Below, piece after piece: positions 24,081 to 33,287 of a stretch of 64,000 nucleotides of DNA; position 1 is the first letter of the stretch; each line of letters opens with the position of its first letter. The translations under genes were made by a program, and so were the position numbers. Under the pieces are notes generated by a model. It saw only the letters and a list, made by a program, of their open reading frames with translations, did no database searches and was not told the DNA's origin. Source of the DNA: Longimicrobiaceae bacterium (GTDB lineage Bacteria; Gemmatimonadota; Gemmatimonadetes; Longimicrobiales; Longimicrobiaceae); NCBI GenBank assembly GCA_036375715.1, contig DASVBS010000025.1, forward strand, positions 1-64,000. The letters are read 5' to 3'.

Positions 24081-26825
24081 TCAGGCGGAGGCCACCGGGA
24101 CGTTCACCGCCACCGGTTGAAGCTCGTCGAAGTGATACTCGAAGGCGCCGTCCTGACCGACGGCAACGCGGATCCTGTCCGGCTTCTTTCCTTCCACCAT
24201 CCGGGAGAGCAGGAGCCTGGAGAGGTCGGGCAACAACGTATTCGTCAGAATGTTGTCGACATTGCGCGCACCGCTCTCCACCTCGGTGCAGCGCTCCGCG
24301 ACCACGTCGATCAGCGCACCATCGTAATCGAGCTGGAGCCGGTGCGCCTCTGCCATGCGTCGCTGGATCTTGCCGAGCTTCAGCCGGATGATCTGCTTGA
24401 GGTTCTCGTCCCGGACGGGGAAATACGGAATGATGACCAGTCTGCCGAGGAACGCAGGCTTGAAGATCTTGTTGAGCTCCGGCTTCAGCGCCTTCACCAG
24501 GCCTTCATGGCCGGGCATGGTCTCGGGATCGGCAGTGAGCTTCATGATCGTATCGGTTCCCGCATTGGTGGTGAGGATGATCACCGTGTTGCGGAAGTCG
24601 ATCTGTCGCCCCTCGCCGTCCTCCATCACGCCCTTATCGAAGACCTGGAAGAAGAGCTCGAGCACGTCGGGGTGCGCCTTCTCCACCTCGTCCAGGAGCA
24701 CCACCGAGTATGGCCGGCGGCGCACCGCCTCCGTGAGCACTCCCCCCTCACCGTAGCCCACGTATCCGGGAGGCGATCCCTTCAGCGTCGAAACGGTGTG
24801 TGCCTCCTGGAACTCCGACATGTTGATGGTGATGAGATTGTGCTCACCGCCGTAGAGCAGGTCGGAGAGGGCGAGGGCGGTCTCGGTCTTCCCGACACCC
24901 GACGGGCCGACCAGCATGAACACGCCCTTGGGCTTGTTCGGATCCTCGATTCCTGCTCGTGACGTCTGAATCCGCCGGCTGATATACTCCAGCGCGTGAT
25001 CCTGCCCGATCACCCGTCCGGCGAGGTGCTTCTGCATGTCGAGTACGGCCTGCAGCTCGTCGCGCAGCATCTTGCCGACCGGAATCCCCGTCCACCCGGA
25101 GATCACGCTGCCGACCAGCCGTGAGTCGACGCAGACCGGGATCAGCGGCGACTCCCCCTGTACCTCTTCCAGCTCGGCATTGAGGCGGTCGAGCTCGGCG
25201 CGCAGGCTCCGCAGGTCGGGGGTGTTCGGCGGATCAACGGGTTCGCTGCCGTCTCCGGCCGTTTCGTGCCTGGCGACGGAGGCAGCGCGCGCGGCCACCA
25301 GCGCCTCCTCCACGGCCTCGCGCGCCGCCCGAACTCGCTCGACCAGCTCACGCTCGCGCTCCCAGGCCGCCTCTAGCTTCTCCAGCCGGCTCTGTGTCTG
25401 CGCCCGGAGGGCGGCGATTGCCTCGAGTCGCTGCGAGTGATCCACCCCCAGCGCACTCTCCCGCTCCAGCACCCGCTGCTGCACATCCAGGTCGTCCAGA
25501 GTTCGCCGCGCATCCTCGATCGGCGCGGGAACCGTAGACTGTCCGAGCGCGAGACGTGCGCACGCCGTGTCCAGGACGCTGACCGCCTTGTCCGGGAGCT
25601 GCCGATCGGGGAGGTAGCGGTGGGACAGCCGCACCGCAGCCTCCACCCCATCGTCCAGGATGCGCACGTTGTGATGCCGCTCGAGGGCCGACACGATCCC
25701 CCGCATCATCACCAGGCATTTTTCCTCCGACGGCTCCTCCACCTTCACGAGCTGGAATCGGCGGGCGAGTGCGGGGTCCTTCTCGAAGTACTTCTTGTAC
25801 TCCGACCAGGTGGTGGCGGCGATGGTGCGAAGCTCACCGCGCGCCAGCGCCGGCTTGAGCAGGTTGGCCGCGTCGTTCTGCCCGGCCTGGCCGCCGGCTC
25901 CGATCATGGTGTGGGCTTCGTCGATGAAGAGGATGATGGGCGTGGGTGAAGACCGCACCTCCTCGATCAGGCCCTTCAACCGGTTCTCGAACTCACCCTT
26001 GATTCCCGCCCCCGCCTGGAGCAGAGCCAGGTCCAGAGTGCGTAGGGTGACCCCCTGAAGCGGCGGCGGCACGTCGCCGTGGGCGATCCGCATCGCGAAC
26101 CCCTCCACCACCGCCGTCTTCCCCACCCCCGCCTCGCCGACCAGGATCGGGTTGTTCTGTCTGCGCCGGGTGAGGATGTCGACCACCTGGCGGACTTCGA
26201 AATCGCGGCCCAGGACCGGATCGAGCTTGCCCTGGCGAGCGCGCTCGGTGAGGTCGATGGTGAACTGATCGAGGTTGGGGGTCTGTCCCGAGCCACGTAC
26301 CGCGCCCTCGCCGGCGGAACTCGGCGCCGCGGCGCCGGTCGCCCGCGACTCCTCGACAGATTCGGCGACGGTGGTGGCGAACTGCCGCTGGAGGTCCTCG
26401 GCGCGGATCTTTTCGAACTCCCGGCTGATCCCGCGGACCATGCGCGCCAACTCCTCGTTGGCGACGAGCGCCAGGATCGTGTGCCCGCTGCGGATCTGCG
26501 ATGCCCCGAAATCCAGCGAGCCCAGCGTCCACGCATCGCTCAGCATCTTCACCAGGCTGGGGCTGAGGGAAGGAGTGCGCGCGTTGCCCGAACGCAGGCG
26601 ATCGACGCTGGCGGTGAGGTCGGCAGCCAGGCGAGAGCGGTTCACCTCGTAATGGCGGAGGATCGCGGCGAGGTCGGCGTCCGGGACGTCGAGCAGCTTG
26701 AGCAGGTAGTGCTCTACCTCCACGTCGTAGTTCGTCCGGGACAGGCAGAGACCCGCGGCTGCCTCGACGGCGTTGCGGGTGGTGTCGTTCAGCCGTCCGA
26801 TCAGCGATCGCAGGTTCACGTTCAT
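24081..26825 (-). CDS. clpV: Type VI secretion sheath-disassembly ATPase ClpV (TssH)
   Basis: A 914-residue AAA+ disaggregase that extracts and recycles the contracted TssB-TssC sheath. It has an N-domain (about 1-150), a first ATPase module with Walker [12 protein letters not shown] and the sensor segment [16 protein letters not shown], a coiled middle domain (about 430-560) typical of the ClpB group, and a second module with Walker [15 protein letters not shown]. The start ATG 26825 opens with [20 protein letters not shown], the usual ClpV N-terminus; 36 further in-frame residues upstream overlap tssG and are not conserved in style. It starts 13 nt after tssG. Confidence 0.97.
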   Translation of the reverse strand: MNVNLRSLIGRLNDTTRNAVEAAAGLCLSRTNYDVEVEHYLLKLLDVPDADLAAILRHYEVNRSRLAADLTASVDRLRSGNARTPSLSPSLVKMLSDAWTLGSLDFGASQIRSGHTILALVANEELARMVRGISREFEKIRAEDLQRQFATTVAESVEESRATGAAAPSSAGEGAVRGSGQTPNLDQFTIDLTERARQGKLDPVLGRDFEVRQVVDILTRRRQNNPILVGEAGVGKTAVVEGFAMRIAHGDVPPPLQGVTLRTLDLALLQAGAGIKGEFENRLKGLIEEVRSSPTPIILFIDEAHTMIGAGGQAGQNDAANLLKPALARGELRTIAATTWSEYKKYFEKDPALARRFQLVKVEEPSEEKCLVMMRGIVSALERHHNVRILDDGVEAAVRLSHRYLPDRQLPDKAVSVLDTACARLALGQSTVPAPIEDARRTLDDLDVQQRVLERESALGVDHSQRLEAIAALRAQTQSRLEKLEAAWERERELVERVRAAREAVEEALVAARAASVARHETAGDGSEPVDPPNTPDLRSLRAELDRLNAELEEVQGESPLIPVCVDSRLVGSVISGWTGIPVGKMLRDELQAVLDMQKHLAGRVIGQDHALEYISRRIQTSRAGIEDPNKPKGVFMLVGPSGVGKTETALALSDLLYGGEHNLITINMSEFQEAHTVSTLKGSPPGYVGYGEGGVLTEAVRRRPYSVVLLDEVEKAHPDVLELFFQVFDKGVMEDGEGRQIDFRNTVIILTTNAGTDTIMKLTADPETMPGHEGLVKALKPELNKIFKPAFLGRLVIIPYFPVRDENLKQIIRLKLGKIQRRMAEAHRLQLDYDGALIDVVAERCTEVESGARNVDNILTNTLLPDLSRLLLSRMVEGKKPDRIRVAVGQDGAFEYHFDELQPVAVNVPVASA

Positions 26826-26838
26826 CGATGTCTCTCCG

Positions 26839-27852
26839 CTAAAGCTTGAGGATTGTGTCGTCCGCGTCGCGAGAGAACTCCGCCGACCGGATCCAGGTCG
26901 CCCACCCGAGTGGCTGGCGATGCGTGTCGTCACCCAGGACGACGCCGGGAACCTCCTGCGCCGCGAGCACGAGCTGGAGCTCGAATTCGTACTCGTCGCG
27001 GCCGTAGAAGCGGGTCAGCTCGCGCAGCCGCGCGTAGGCATCACCAGTGGGGAGAAAGCGCTCGTACTGATCGAACGGGAGTGGTCCGATACGGATGCGG
27101 ACGCGACTCTGTGGATCCCAGATCTCGTCCCCGACTACCGCGCCTCGCCCCAGGCAGGAAGAGGGGCCGGTTCCGTCCTCGGAGAGGGCACAGAGATCGT
27201 GCTCCGGCAGCGGGTACCATCCTCCCTCGAACTGACTCACCTGGACGGGCACGCCGAAATAGTCCTCGAGGAGCTGCTCCAGCGCCACGGCGCTTCGCTG
27301 CGGCGCGGCGAGCAGACCAGCATAGAAAACGAGCGCCTCCTCCTCGAAGGGCAGGCCTTCGCGGGTCGCCGGAAGCCCCATCCCCACCAGGTCCAGCAAA
27401 TGCTCTCGAAGGGCATCGCCCTCCTTCCCCACCTCCACCGCCACCCGGTATTTCTTCCACGCCCGGTAGAAGAGGGAGAGGATCCGGTGGTGGAACAGAT
27501 CCAGGAAGTCGCCGAGGGGCGACTCCCGGATCCTGCCTCGCTCGATGGTGAGCTCGGTGTAGTGATGAGGCAGAACTCCCTGAGGCCCGATCAGCCCCAA
27601 AAAGTTCACCCGCATCGACGCAGGTCCTGAGTCGTCCCAATCGAGCGAATGGATCTCGCCGGGAGGGAACGCGATGCTCCTATGGGCGCTGAAGCGCACC
27701 ACCTCCCGGGACGGATCCACGAAGTGGCCGACCGGCTCCCGATCCGGCCTCAGCTCCTCCAGCAGGCGAACCGCCTGGAAGAACCCGAAGGCGCTGGGAT
27801 CTTCCCGTAGCGCCTCCTCGAGCGCGCGCCGCGCTAGAGCAGCGTCTTCCAT
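26839..27852 (-). CDS. tssG: Type VI secretion baseplate protein TssG
   Basis: A 337-residue wedge component that joins TssF and TssK to TssE in the baseplate. Diagnostic segments include FGFFQAVRLLEELRPD near the N-terminus, VNFLGLIGPQGVLPHHYTELTIER in the middle, and LDLFHHRILSLFYRAWKKYRV. The C-terminal beta-rich half contains VRIRIGPLPFDQYERFLPTGDAY, also characteristic. The ATG at 27852 overlaps the end of tssF by 19 nt; a GTG at 27870 adds 6 residues and is possible. Translational coupling to tssF is expected since the two proteins form a 2:1 complex. Confidence 0.93.
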   Translation of the reverse strand: MEDAALARRALEEALREDPSAFGFFQAVRLLEELRPDREPVGHFVDPSREVVRFSAHRSIAFPPGEIHSLDWDDSGPASMRVNFLGLIGPQGVLPHHYTELTIERGRIRESPLGDFLDLFHHRILSLFYRAWKKYRVAVEVGKEGDALREHLLDLVGMGLPATREGLPFEEEALVFYAGLLAAPQRSAVALEQLLEDYFGVPVQVSQFEGGWYPLPEHDLCALSEDGTGPSSCLGRGAVVGDEIWDPQSRVRIRIGPLPFDQYERFLPTGDAYARLRELTRFYGRDEYEFELQLVLAAQEVPGVVLGDDTHRQPLGWATWIRSAEFSRDADDTILKL

Positions 27853-29672
27853 CCCGCTCGTGGCGCCCACTCCGCCAGCACACCGCGCCTCTGGCGGGAC
27901 CTGGCGGTGACCGCACAGAAGCTGTTCATGGAGACGGCGAGGGCCAGGAAGTGGTGCAGCACTGAAGCCAGCAGGTAGACGCCTCCCCCCGCAAAGTGCT
28001 CCTCGTCGAAATCGATCTCCACCCGATGCCCCCGGGCGAAAGTGAGCCCGAACTCCCCTTCCACCCGCGCGTGGGTGGGCGCACTTCGCACGTCGACGAT
28101 CCCCGAGATCTGCGCCTCACCCGCGGCGGTCTCGCCCACGTTGTGAAGCCTTAGAAGTTGCTTGAGCGGCTCCGGGCCGCCGGAGACCAGCGAAGTGTAG
28201 TTGAGCGAGAGCTGGGTGATCAGCTTCCACAGTTGAGCGGTTCCGAGCGCCGGCTGGAGTGCCTCGGTGGGCTTGACGAGCGCCACGATCCGGTGGATGG
28301 GACCGCCGCCCGGCAATTCGAAGTCTCCCGCCGGGTTTCCGAAGGGAAGGCGGCTAGGGAGGTTGCCATTGTGGCAAAGCAGTCGCGCGGTAACCGCGGT
28401 GGCGTTGGGCCGGGCGATGGCGCCGGTGCGGTCCACGAAGGAGAGGTACACGTCGGTGCCCTCGTCCGCGCGCCAATGCACCGGCTTCCGGCGCGCATGC
28501 CAGTAGCGCTCAGCCGTGCCGCGCCTCGCATGCCCCATGGAGTAGAAGGGCTCGAAGCGAATGGGAGAGGCACTGTCGGGCGTGGTCGCGACCACTTCTT
28601 CGATCGAATAGATCCCCGTGTTGCTTCGCCGTTTCAAGTCCGGGACGAGGAGGTATTCCTCGCGAGTATGATCCAGCAGAATGGGCTCCGAGACCTGCGG
28701 GAAGAGGTTGACGATCGGAGCGCAGTTCAGGCGGATCGTGTCGGCCGCAACGCCCGCCTCGAGCATCGCCCGGCGCTCACTTCGTTCGAAGCTGGAGATC
28801 AGGAAGACCACTTCGATCCGCGAGCCGAAACCGGCGGCGCGCACCCGCTCGAAGCCGGTCAGATCGAGGAAGAGGAACTTGCCCGGGAAGGTGAAATACT
28901 CCTGCAGCAAGCGGTAGCCGACGAAGGTGCGGCCTTCCGACGGAAGCATCCCTTCGTTGCGTGCGAAGCCTACCGGCCGCAACGCGCTGGGTGGCAGGCT
29001 CACGACCGGAGCCGAGCTGTCCGGCGTGCGATCTCGAATGACGATCTCGAGGCAGTTGTTGCACAGCAGCTCGTACAGCGTGGTCGCCAGGTTTGGCTCG
29101 GCGCTGAGGTGCAGGCGTAGCTCGTCGATCTCCAGCTTGTCGAACCCGAAATCGGAGGGAGCGCGGAGATCCACCTTCAGCGCCGCCACCGCACCTCTGG
29201 TCGCCAGCGGCGGATCGAGCTGGTAGGGAACCGACCACCGCGCCGCTTCCACTTCCACGGGCCAGAGTCGGGTCGTGTAGCTGCAGCGAAAGCGGCAGGG
29301 AACGCCGCCGACCGGACGCGAGTGGAGAAGCGCGTCCGCGGGCACCTCCAGCCCGCGCGGGAGCTTGGCCTGTTCCTCGTCGAGCTGGAACTGCACCAGC
29401 GACATCGAGGGGGTCGGACGGACGTAATGTGGATAGACGACGTCCAGCAGCGCCTCACTGAACTGCGGCAGGTCGTCCTCCAGACGGAGCTGCACCCGCG
29501 CGGCAAGGAAAGCAAAGCCCTCCAGCAAGCGCTCAACGTGCGGATCATCGCACTTGGTCGGCTCGAGCAGCAGCCGGGACGCCACCTTCGGGTAGCGGCG
29601 GGCGAACTCGGCGCCGGTCCGCCTGAGGAAGCTCAGCTCCTCCTCGTAGCGGGCAAGCAGGGCGTCACGCAC
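27834..29672 (-). CDS. tssF: Type VI secretion baseplate protein TssF
   Basis: A 612-residue baseplate wedge protein. The N-terminus MRDALLARYEEELSFLRRTGAEFARRYPKVA and the following HVERLLEGFAFLAARVQLRLEDDLPQFSEALLDVVYPHYVRPTPSM region are hallmark TssF sequence. The rest is beta-rich and of typical length. It begins with GTG inside the end of tssE (8-nt overlap) and its end overlaps tssG, so tssE-tssF-tssG are read as a coupled block, in line with their stoichiometric assembly. Confidence 0.97.
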   Translation of the reverse strand: MRDALLARYEEELSFLRRTGAEFARRYPKVASRLLLEPTKCDDPHVERLLEGFAFLAARVQLRLEDDLPQFSEALLDVVYPHYVRPTPSMSLVQFQLDEEQAKLPRGLEVPADALLHSRPVGGVPCRFRCSYTTRLWPVEVEAARWSVPYQLDPPLATRGAVAALKVDLRAPSDFGFDKLEIDELRLHLSAEPNLATTLYELLCNNCLEIVIRDRTPDSSAPVVSLPPSALRPVGFARNEGMLPSEGRTFVGYRLLQEYFTFPGKFLFLDLTGFERVRAAGFGSRIEVVFLISSFERSERRAMLEAGVAADTIRLNCAPIVNLFPQVSEPILLDHTREEYLLVPDLKRRSNTGIYSIEEVVATTPDSASPIRFEPFYSMGHARRGTAERYWHARRKPVHWRADEGTDVYLSFVDRTGAIARPNATAVTARLLCHNGNLPSRLPFGNPAGDFELPGGGPIHRIVALVKPTEALQPALGTAQLWKLITQLSLNYTSLVSGGPEPLKQLLRLHNVGETAAGEAQISGIVDVRSAPTHARVEGEFGLTFARGHRVEIDFDEEHFAGGGVYLLASVLHHFLALAVSMNSFCAVTARSRQRRGVLAEWAPRAGWKTLL

Positions 29673-30150
29673 CGTCGCCTCCGTTCACGAAGATCTTTCC
29701 GGAGGCGGTTTCGAGCACCGTGTCGAAGACCACGCGCTCGGGGTTCGGCTCCATTCTCAGTAGGGCTTCGATCACGAAGCGGGCAAGGCGCGATCCCTTC
29801 TCCTCGGCCGGGTGTATCGTCACCCTCACGTCGGCGAGGCGGGGCTCGAAGAGACGGATGCACTCCTCTATGTCACGAGCCAGGGCCTGCAGGGCGTCGG
29901 GCGAGTCGGCGCTGCGTGAGCTGACGTCCGGCAGCCCGAAGTGATAGACGGACCGCTGGACCTCCCGGTACGCCTCGGGAGCCGGCTCCGAGATCCGGCG
30001 AGTGTTGAGAAGCCATTCGAGGTCGCGGACCAGCGACTGCTTCAGCGCCTCCACCGACCCGACCCAGGAAGAGCCCGCTTCCCAATCGGCGGGCTGGATC
30101 AGCCGGTCGATCACCGAGAGGCGAAGGGTGGGCTCCGGGCCGGTGCTCAT
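29665..30150 (-). CDS. tssE: Type VI secretion baseplate protein TssE (gp25-like)
   Basis: A 161-residue gp25/lysozyme-fold baseplate component that links the wedge to the sheath. The conserved core is present: SLVRDLEWLLNTRR with the ExxLNTR-type signature, SVYHFGLPDVSS, and the C-terminal FEPRLADVRVTI strand region. The ATG at 30150 overlaps the tssA stop by 4 nt (ATGA) and its end overlaps tssF by 8 nt, so it is translated as part of a tightly coupled run. Confidence 0.95.
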   Translation of the reverse strand: MSTGPEPTLRLSVIDRLIQPADWEAGSSWVGSVEALKQSLVRDLEWLLNTRRISEPAPEAYREVQRSVYHFGLPDVSSRSADSPDALQALARDIEECIRLFEPRLADVRVTIHPAEEKGSRLARFVIEALLRMEPNPERVVFDTVLETASGKIFVNGGDGA

Positions 30151-31964
30151 TGCTCAGGTGATCCCCGTCCAATCTGCATACCCTGGATCGGATCGAGGCG
30201 GCAGACACGGACGAAGAGGTGCTGCACTGACGAGGTGTCGCCGTCGATATCCACATTGGCCCGGTAGAGGAGCCCCAGCGCTCGCGCCACGATCCCCGCC
30301 TCTTCCCAGGTCTCCAGGTTGTGCTCGGTGATCGTCTCGGAGAGCTCTTCCAGGATCGGCAGCGCCACCATTGGCTGCCCCGCCTCGACCAGGATGGACG
30401 CCGCCTCCATGCGCCGCAGGAATCGTCCGCGCTGGCTGCGCTCCTGCTCCGCCTCTCGCATCAAAAGGTCGACCGCGTCGTTGTGACGACCGGCCTTTGC
30501 CAGCTCCCGAGCGCGCGCAAGCGGATCGAACCGCGTGCGGCGCGGCGGAGGTGGAGGCCCGTCTTCCTCCGCGGGAGCGCTCTCCGGGAGCAATCCCTCA
30601 GCGCGCAGCCAGGCCCGCGTCTCCGCGTTGGCGGTGGGCGTGTCGTCGGCGAGGGTCAGCGAGGGGAGCTCGGGGATGTCGGCCAGAAGCTGGCCCAGCG
30701 CACCCCGGATCAACCGTCCCACGACGAGGTGGTCGTCGCCGAGGGCATCGGTGGCAGTGACCACGTAGCGCTGAAGGTCGAGCCAGCCGCGGCCGTACGG
30801 GGTGGCCATGACCTCCTCGGCCGCTTCCAGCAGCTCGGGCCATTGCTCCTCGAGGAGCAATGCCTTCAGCCGAGAGCGCAACTCGGTCGGGGGCGCGGCG
30901 AGGAGTGTCGGTTCCACCCCGTCCCCACCGGCGCGCAGCTCGCCCCAGCGGAGACCTCGCAGCATGAGGTAGGGGCCGGGATCGGCCGGATTCTCGCGGC
31001 GCAAAAGCCGCGCGGCCGCCGCAATGCTCGCTTCGGCGCCAGCGCGGCCGACGGGGGCCATGGCGGGAGAAGCGGCCAGGCTCGCGACCTGGCCAGCGGC
31101 AGCGTCGATCGTTCCGCCGCCTGTCGCTTCGGCGTCGAACAGCGGAGCCACCACAGCCTCGGTAACCACCTCCGGTTCGACAACCACCGGGTCGGGATCG
31201 GTTTCCAGCTTCCGGTCCAGCAGCTCGCTGGCCACCTGGCGGACCTCGCGCAACGCATCGGCGAGCGAGCTGTAGTTGGGCGCATCGACGCCGAATAGCT
31301 CGTCGCTCACGCGCTCCAGCTGAGCGAGCGATTCCGAGGCCTGGTCGATCCCCTGGATCAGCGTCCGGTACCACGTCTTGGGAGTCGCCGCAAAAGCCGC
31401 GTCGAACTCCTCGGCGGTGAGCCGGCCGGCCGCGATCGCCGCGTTACGGGCGTCGCGCGCCTCGTAGGTGGTGGCGTTTTCCTCGTAGCCCACCACACGC
31501 GAGTCGCGGTACGCCGCCATGTCGTAGCCCTCCTGAACCACCGGCATGGTGCGCACGGCGGGACCGAGGTACCCTCCGAGCCAGACGAGGGGAGCGGCCC
31601 GCATCTCCGCGTCGCCGTCCTCCAGCTCGGGGTGCAGGTGATCCCAGAAATTCTCCAGCAGCCCTCGAATGAGGTCCAGGCCGGCGGCGAACGACCCGAA
31701 GCCCTCCTGCTTCAGCAGAGCCTCCGCCAGCCACGCGGCTATCTGGAGGTCTTTTGACCGTTCCCGCAGGACCTGAGTCGCAAGTCGAATGACGAGGCCG
31801 TAGTCGGCGGTCTTCCGCTCGCGCTCCCACTCGCCGCTGGGGAGGTCCGCCTCCTCCGTCCTGGCGACTCGGATCTGATCGTAGACCGGATCGTAGCGCA
31901 GGTATTCGCCCCCGGGGTTCTCCCCCGGGATCGCTTCCAGCAACTCCGCGGCTTCCAACGGCAT
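30147..31964 (-). CDS. tssA: Type VI secretion assembly protein TssA
   Basis: A 605-residue cap/priming protein that recruits baseplate and tail components and helps sheath extension. The ImpA N-terminal domain covers about residues 1-130, with ENPGGEYLRYDPVYDQIRVARTEE and KDLQIAAWLAEALLKQEGF...FWDHLHPELEDGD as signatures. The middle is Ala/Gly-rich (about 270-330) and the C-terminal third is helical, with TPYGRGWLDLQRYV and EELSETITEHNLETWEEA, as in the long TssA class. It lies between tagJ and tssE, with an ATGA overlap to tssE. Confidence 0.93.
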   Translation of the reverse strand: MPLEAAELLEAIPGENPGGEYLRYDPVYDQIRVARTEEADLPSGEWERERKTADYGLVIRLATQVLRERSKDLQIAAWLAEALLKQEGFGSFAAGLDLIRGLLENFWDHLHPELEDGDAEMRAAPLVWLGGYLGPAVRTMPVVQEGYDMAAYRDSRVVGYEENATTYEARDARNAAIAAGRLTAEEFDAAFAATPKTWYRTLIQGIDQASESLAQLERVSDELFGVDAPNYSSLADALREVRQVASELLDRKLETDPDPVVVEPEVVTEAVVAPLFDAEATGGGTIDAAAGQVASLAASPAMAPVGRAGAEASIAAAARLLRRENPADPGPYLMLRGLRWGELRAGGDGVEPTLLAAPPTELRSRLKALLLEEQWPELLEAAEEVMATPYGRGWLDLQRYVVTATDALGDDHLVVGRLIRGALGQLLADIPELPSLTLADDTPTANAETRAWLRAEGLLPESAPAEEDGPPPPPRRTRFDPLARARELAKAGRHNDAVDLLMREAEQERSQRGRFLRRMEAASILVEAGQPMVALPILEELSETITEHNLETWEEAGIVARALGLLYRANVDIDGDTSSVQHLFVRVCRLDPIQGMQIGRGSPEQ

Positions 31965-31976
31965 CGTTTCGGGGCT

Positions 31977-32687
31977 TTACGCTTCCGGGGAGTTGATCAC
32001 GAGCTCGCGCACCTCGAGGATGGGAACGAGCTCATCGTCGACTCGGAGGAGCTTCTGGCCGATCGGAACGACGGTACCGTCCGGAAGCTCCTCCCAGTCG
32101 GTGACCCTGCCGAGGCGCACCTCCTCGTCGGAGCTGCGCCAGGCAAGGGGAGTGGTGGCGGGGACGAGGACTTCACCCAGCTCGGCGCGGGTGAAGGACT
32201 CGCCTGGTCTGACTACGGCGGGGATCCATAACAGATCGCGCAACCGCTGTGGGAGAGGCGCGGTCACGGAAGCGATCTGCGCGAAGGGAATCCAGGTGTA
32301 CTGGCCCGCGGCGTAAACCTCCAACCGTGCCCCGATCCGCGGGTCGGCATCGGAGATCGAGGAGAAGGGCTCTCCGTTGAGAGTTCCGGACAGCCGCTCC
32401 GGCGCGGGAGAGCCCGAAGCGGCACGATTGTCCAGGAAGAGCTGCTGCCGCGTGCGTTCCGCGTGCAGGGCGCTGCGGTAGAGCAGCGCCCCCATTTCCG
32501 CCTCCCGACTGGTTTGCGCGATCAGGTCCAGTTGCTTCTCGGCGCGATCGAACTCGCCGGCGAAGCAGAGGAGCTCGAACAGGAAGGTCCGCTCGCGCAC
32601 GAGCGTCGGATCCTGTCGAAGGTTTCCTCCCAGCACCTGGATGGCTTCGGAAAGCCTTCCCTGCTCGTAAAGCTGCTGCGCGTTCAT
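31977..32687 (-). CDS. tagJ: Type VI secretion accessory protein TagJ (ImpE family)
   Basis: A 236-residue ImpE/SciE-family protein. The N-terminal helices (YEQGRLSEAIQVLGGNLRQDPTLVRERTFLFELLCFAGEFDRAEKQLDLIAQ) are TPR-like, and the second half is the conserved domain with AGQYTWIPFAQIASVTAPLPQRLRDLLWIPA and AWRSSDEEVRLGRVTDWE. In other systems TagJ binds the N-terminal helix of TssB and is thought to modulate sheath contact with ClpV. It sits between hcp and tssA in a common gene order for clusters that also carry a kinase. Confidence 0.9.
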   Translation of the reverse strand: MNAQQLYEQGRLSEAIQVLGGNLRQDPTLVRERTFLFELLCFAGEFDRAEKQLDLIAQTSREAEMGALLYRSALHAERTRQQLFLDNRAASGSPAPERLSGTLNGEPFSSISDADPRIGARLEVYAAGQYTWIPFAQIASVTAPLPQRLRDLLWIPAVVRPGESFTRAELGEVLVPATTPLAWRSSDEEVRLGRVTDWEELPDGTVVPIGQKLLRVDDELVPILEVRELVINSPEA

Positions 32688-32708
32688 AGCGAGAGGCAGA
32701 GTCCGAGA

Positions 32709-33191
32709 TCACTCCGGAGCGTTCGCGGCGATGTCCCACGAAACCGACGGTGCCTTGGCCTGCGCACCCTTCGGCGCCTGTTCCTTATAGGTCATCTTCA
32801 CCTTGGCGAAGTTCAGCGTGACGCTCTCCGTAAGCCGGTCCTCACCACCGCTGCCACCGGTCGAGTAGGACGTGACGAGCACGTCCGCCATGTGGATCGT
32901 GAGGTACTCGAGGGGCGTCTCGCCCGCCTTGCGTACGACCAGCGTCGCCTCGGGGAAGTGCTTGCCATTGCAGCAAGCGAGGAAAATCTCGGTGCTCGCC
33001 AGGTCGACGTACTTGGTGAAGGAGAGGTCCTGGACATTCACCTTGCCGGAGCCACCGCCGCCCCCTGTATGGAAGCTTCCCGCGTTGCTGGCTCCCCAGC
33101 TCCAAGCGAGAATGTCAATCTCGTCCTTATGAGTCTTGTCTTTGGACTCGCCCTGAATGTCGCCCAGCTTGAGGAACATGTCGACTGCCAT
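32709..33191 (-). CDS. hcp: Type VI secretion tube protein Hcp (TssD)
   Basis: A 160-residue tube subunit. The start MAVDMFLKLGDIQGESKDKTHKDEIDILAWSWG is the standard Hcp N-terminus, and FTKYVDLASTEIFLACCNGKHFPEATLVVRKAGE and LEYLTIHMADVLVTSYSTGGSGGEDRLTESVTLNFAKVKMTY complete the fold. A Gly-rich loop (HTGGGGGSGK) follows the first strands. ATG 33191 was chosen because residues upstream in frame are not Hcp-like. It is preceded by a stable stem-loop after tssC, a common arrangement that lets hcp mRNA accumulate above the rest of the operon. Confidence 0.96.
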   Translation of the reverse strand: MAVDMFLKLGDIQGESKDKTHKDEIDILAWSWGASNAGSFHTGGGGGSGKVNVQDLSFTKYVDLASTEIFLACCNGKHFPEATLVVRKAGETPLEYLTIHMADVLVTSYSTGGSGGEDRLTESVTLNFAKVKMTYKEQAPKGAQAKAPSVSWDIAANAPE

Positions 33192-33237
33192 GACCGTTTC
33201 TCCCGTGATGGAGTGAAGGGATGGAACTGCACGACAA

Positions 33238-33279
33238 GGAGTGATTGCGGGCGGGCGGCTGCCCCCCCGCAATCACTCC
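33238..33279 (-). terminator. 14-bp stem between tssC and hcp
   Basis: GGAGTGATTGCGGG (33238-33251) pairs perfectly with CCCGCAATCACTCC (33266-33279). On the minus strand it begins 9 nt after the tssC stop and ends 46 nt before the hcp start. With no T run, a partial terminator or RNA-processing stem that sets a high hcp level is more likely than full termination. Confidence 0.6.
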
Positions 33280-33287
33280 GAGGGGCG

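Noticed and set aside
24081-26933. Second chaperone ClpB instead of ClpV
   Set aside because: Position in the type VI operon and the ClpV-type N-terminus ([20 protein letters not shown]) favour ClpV.
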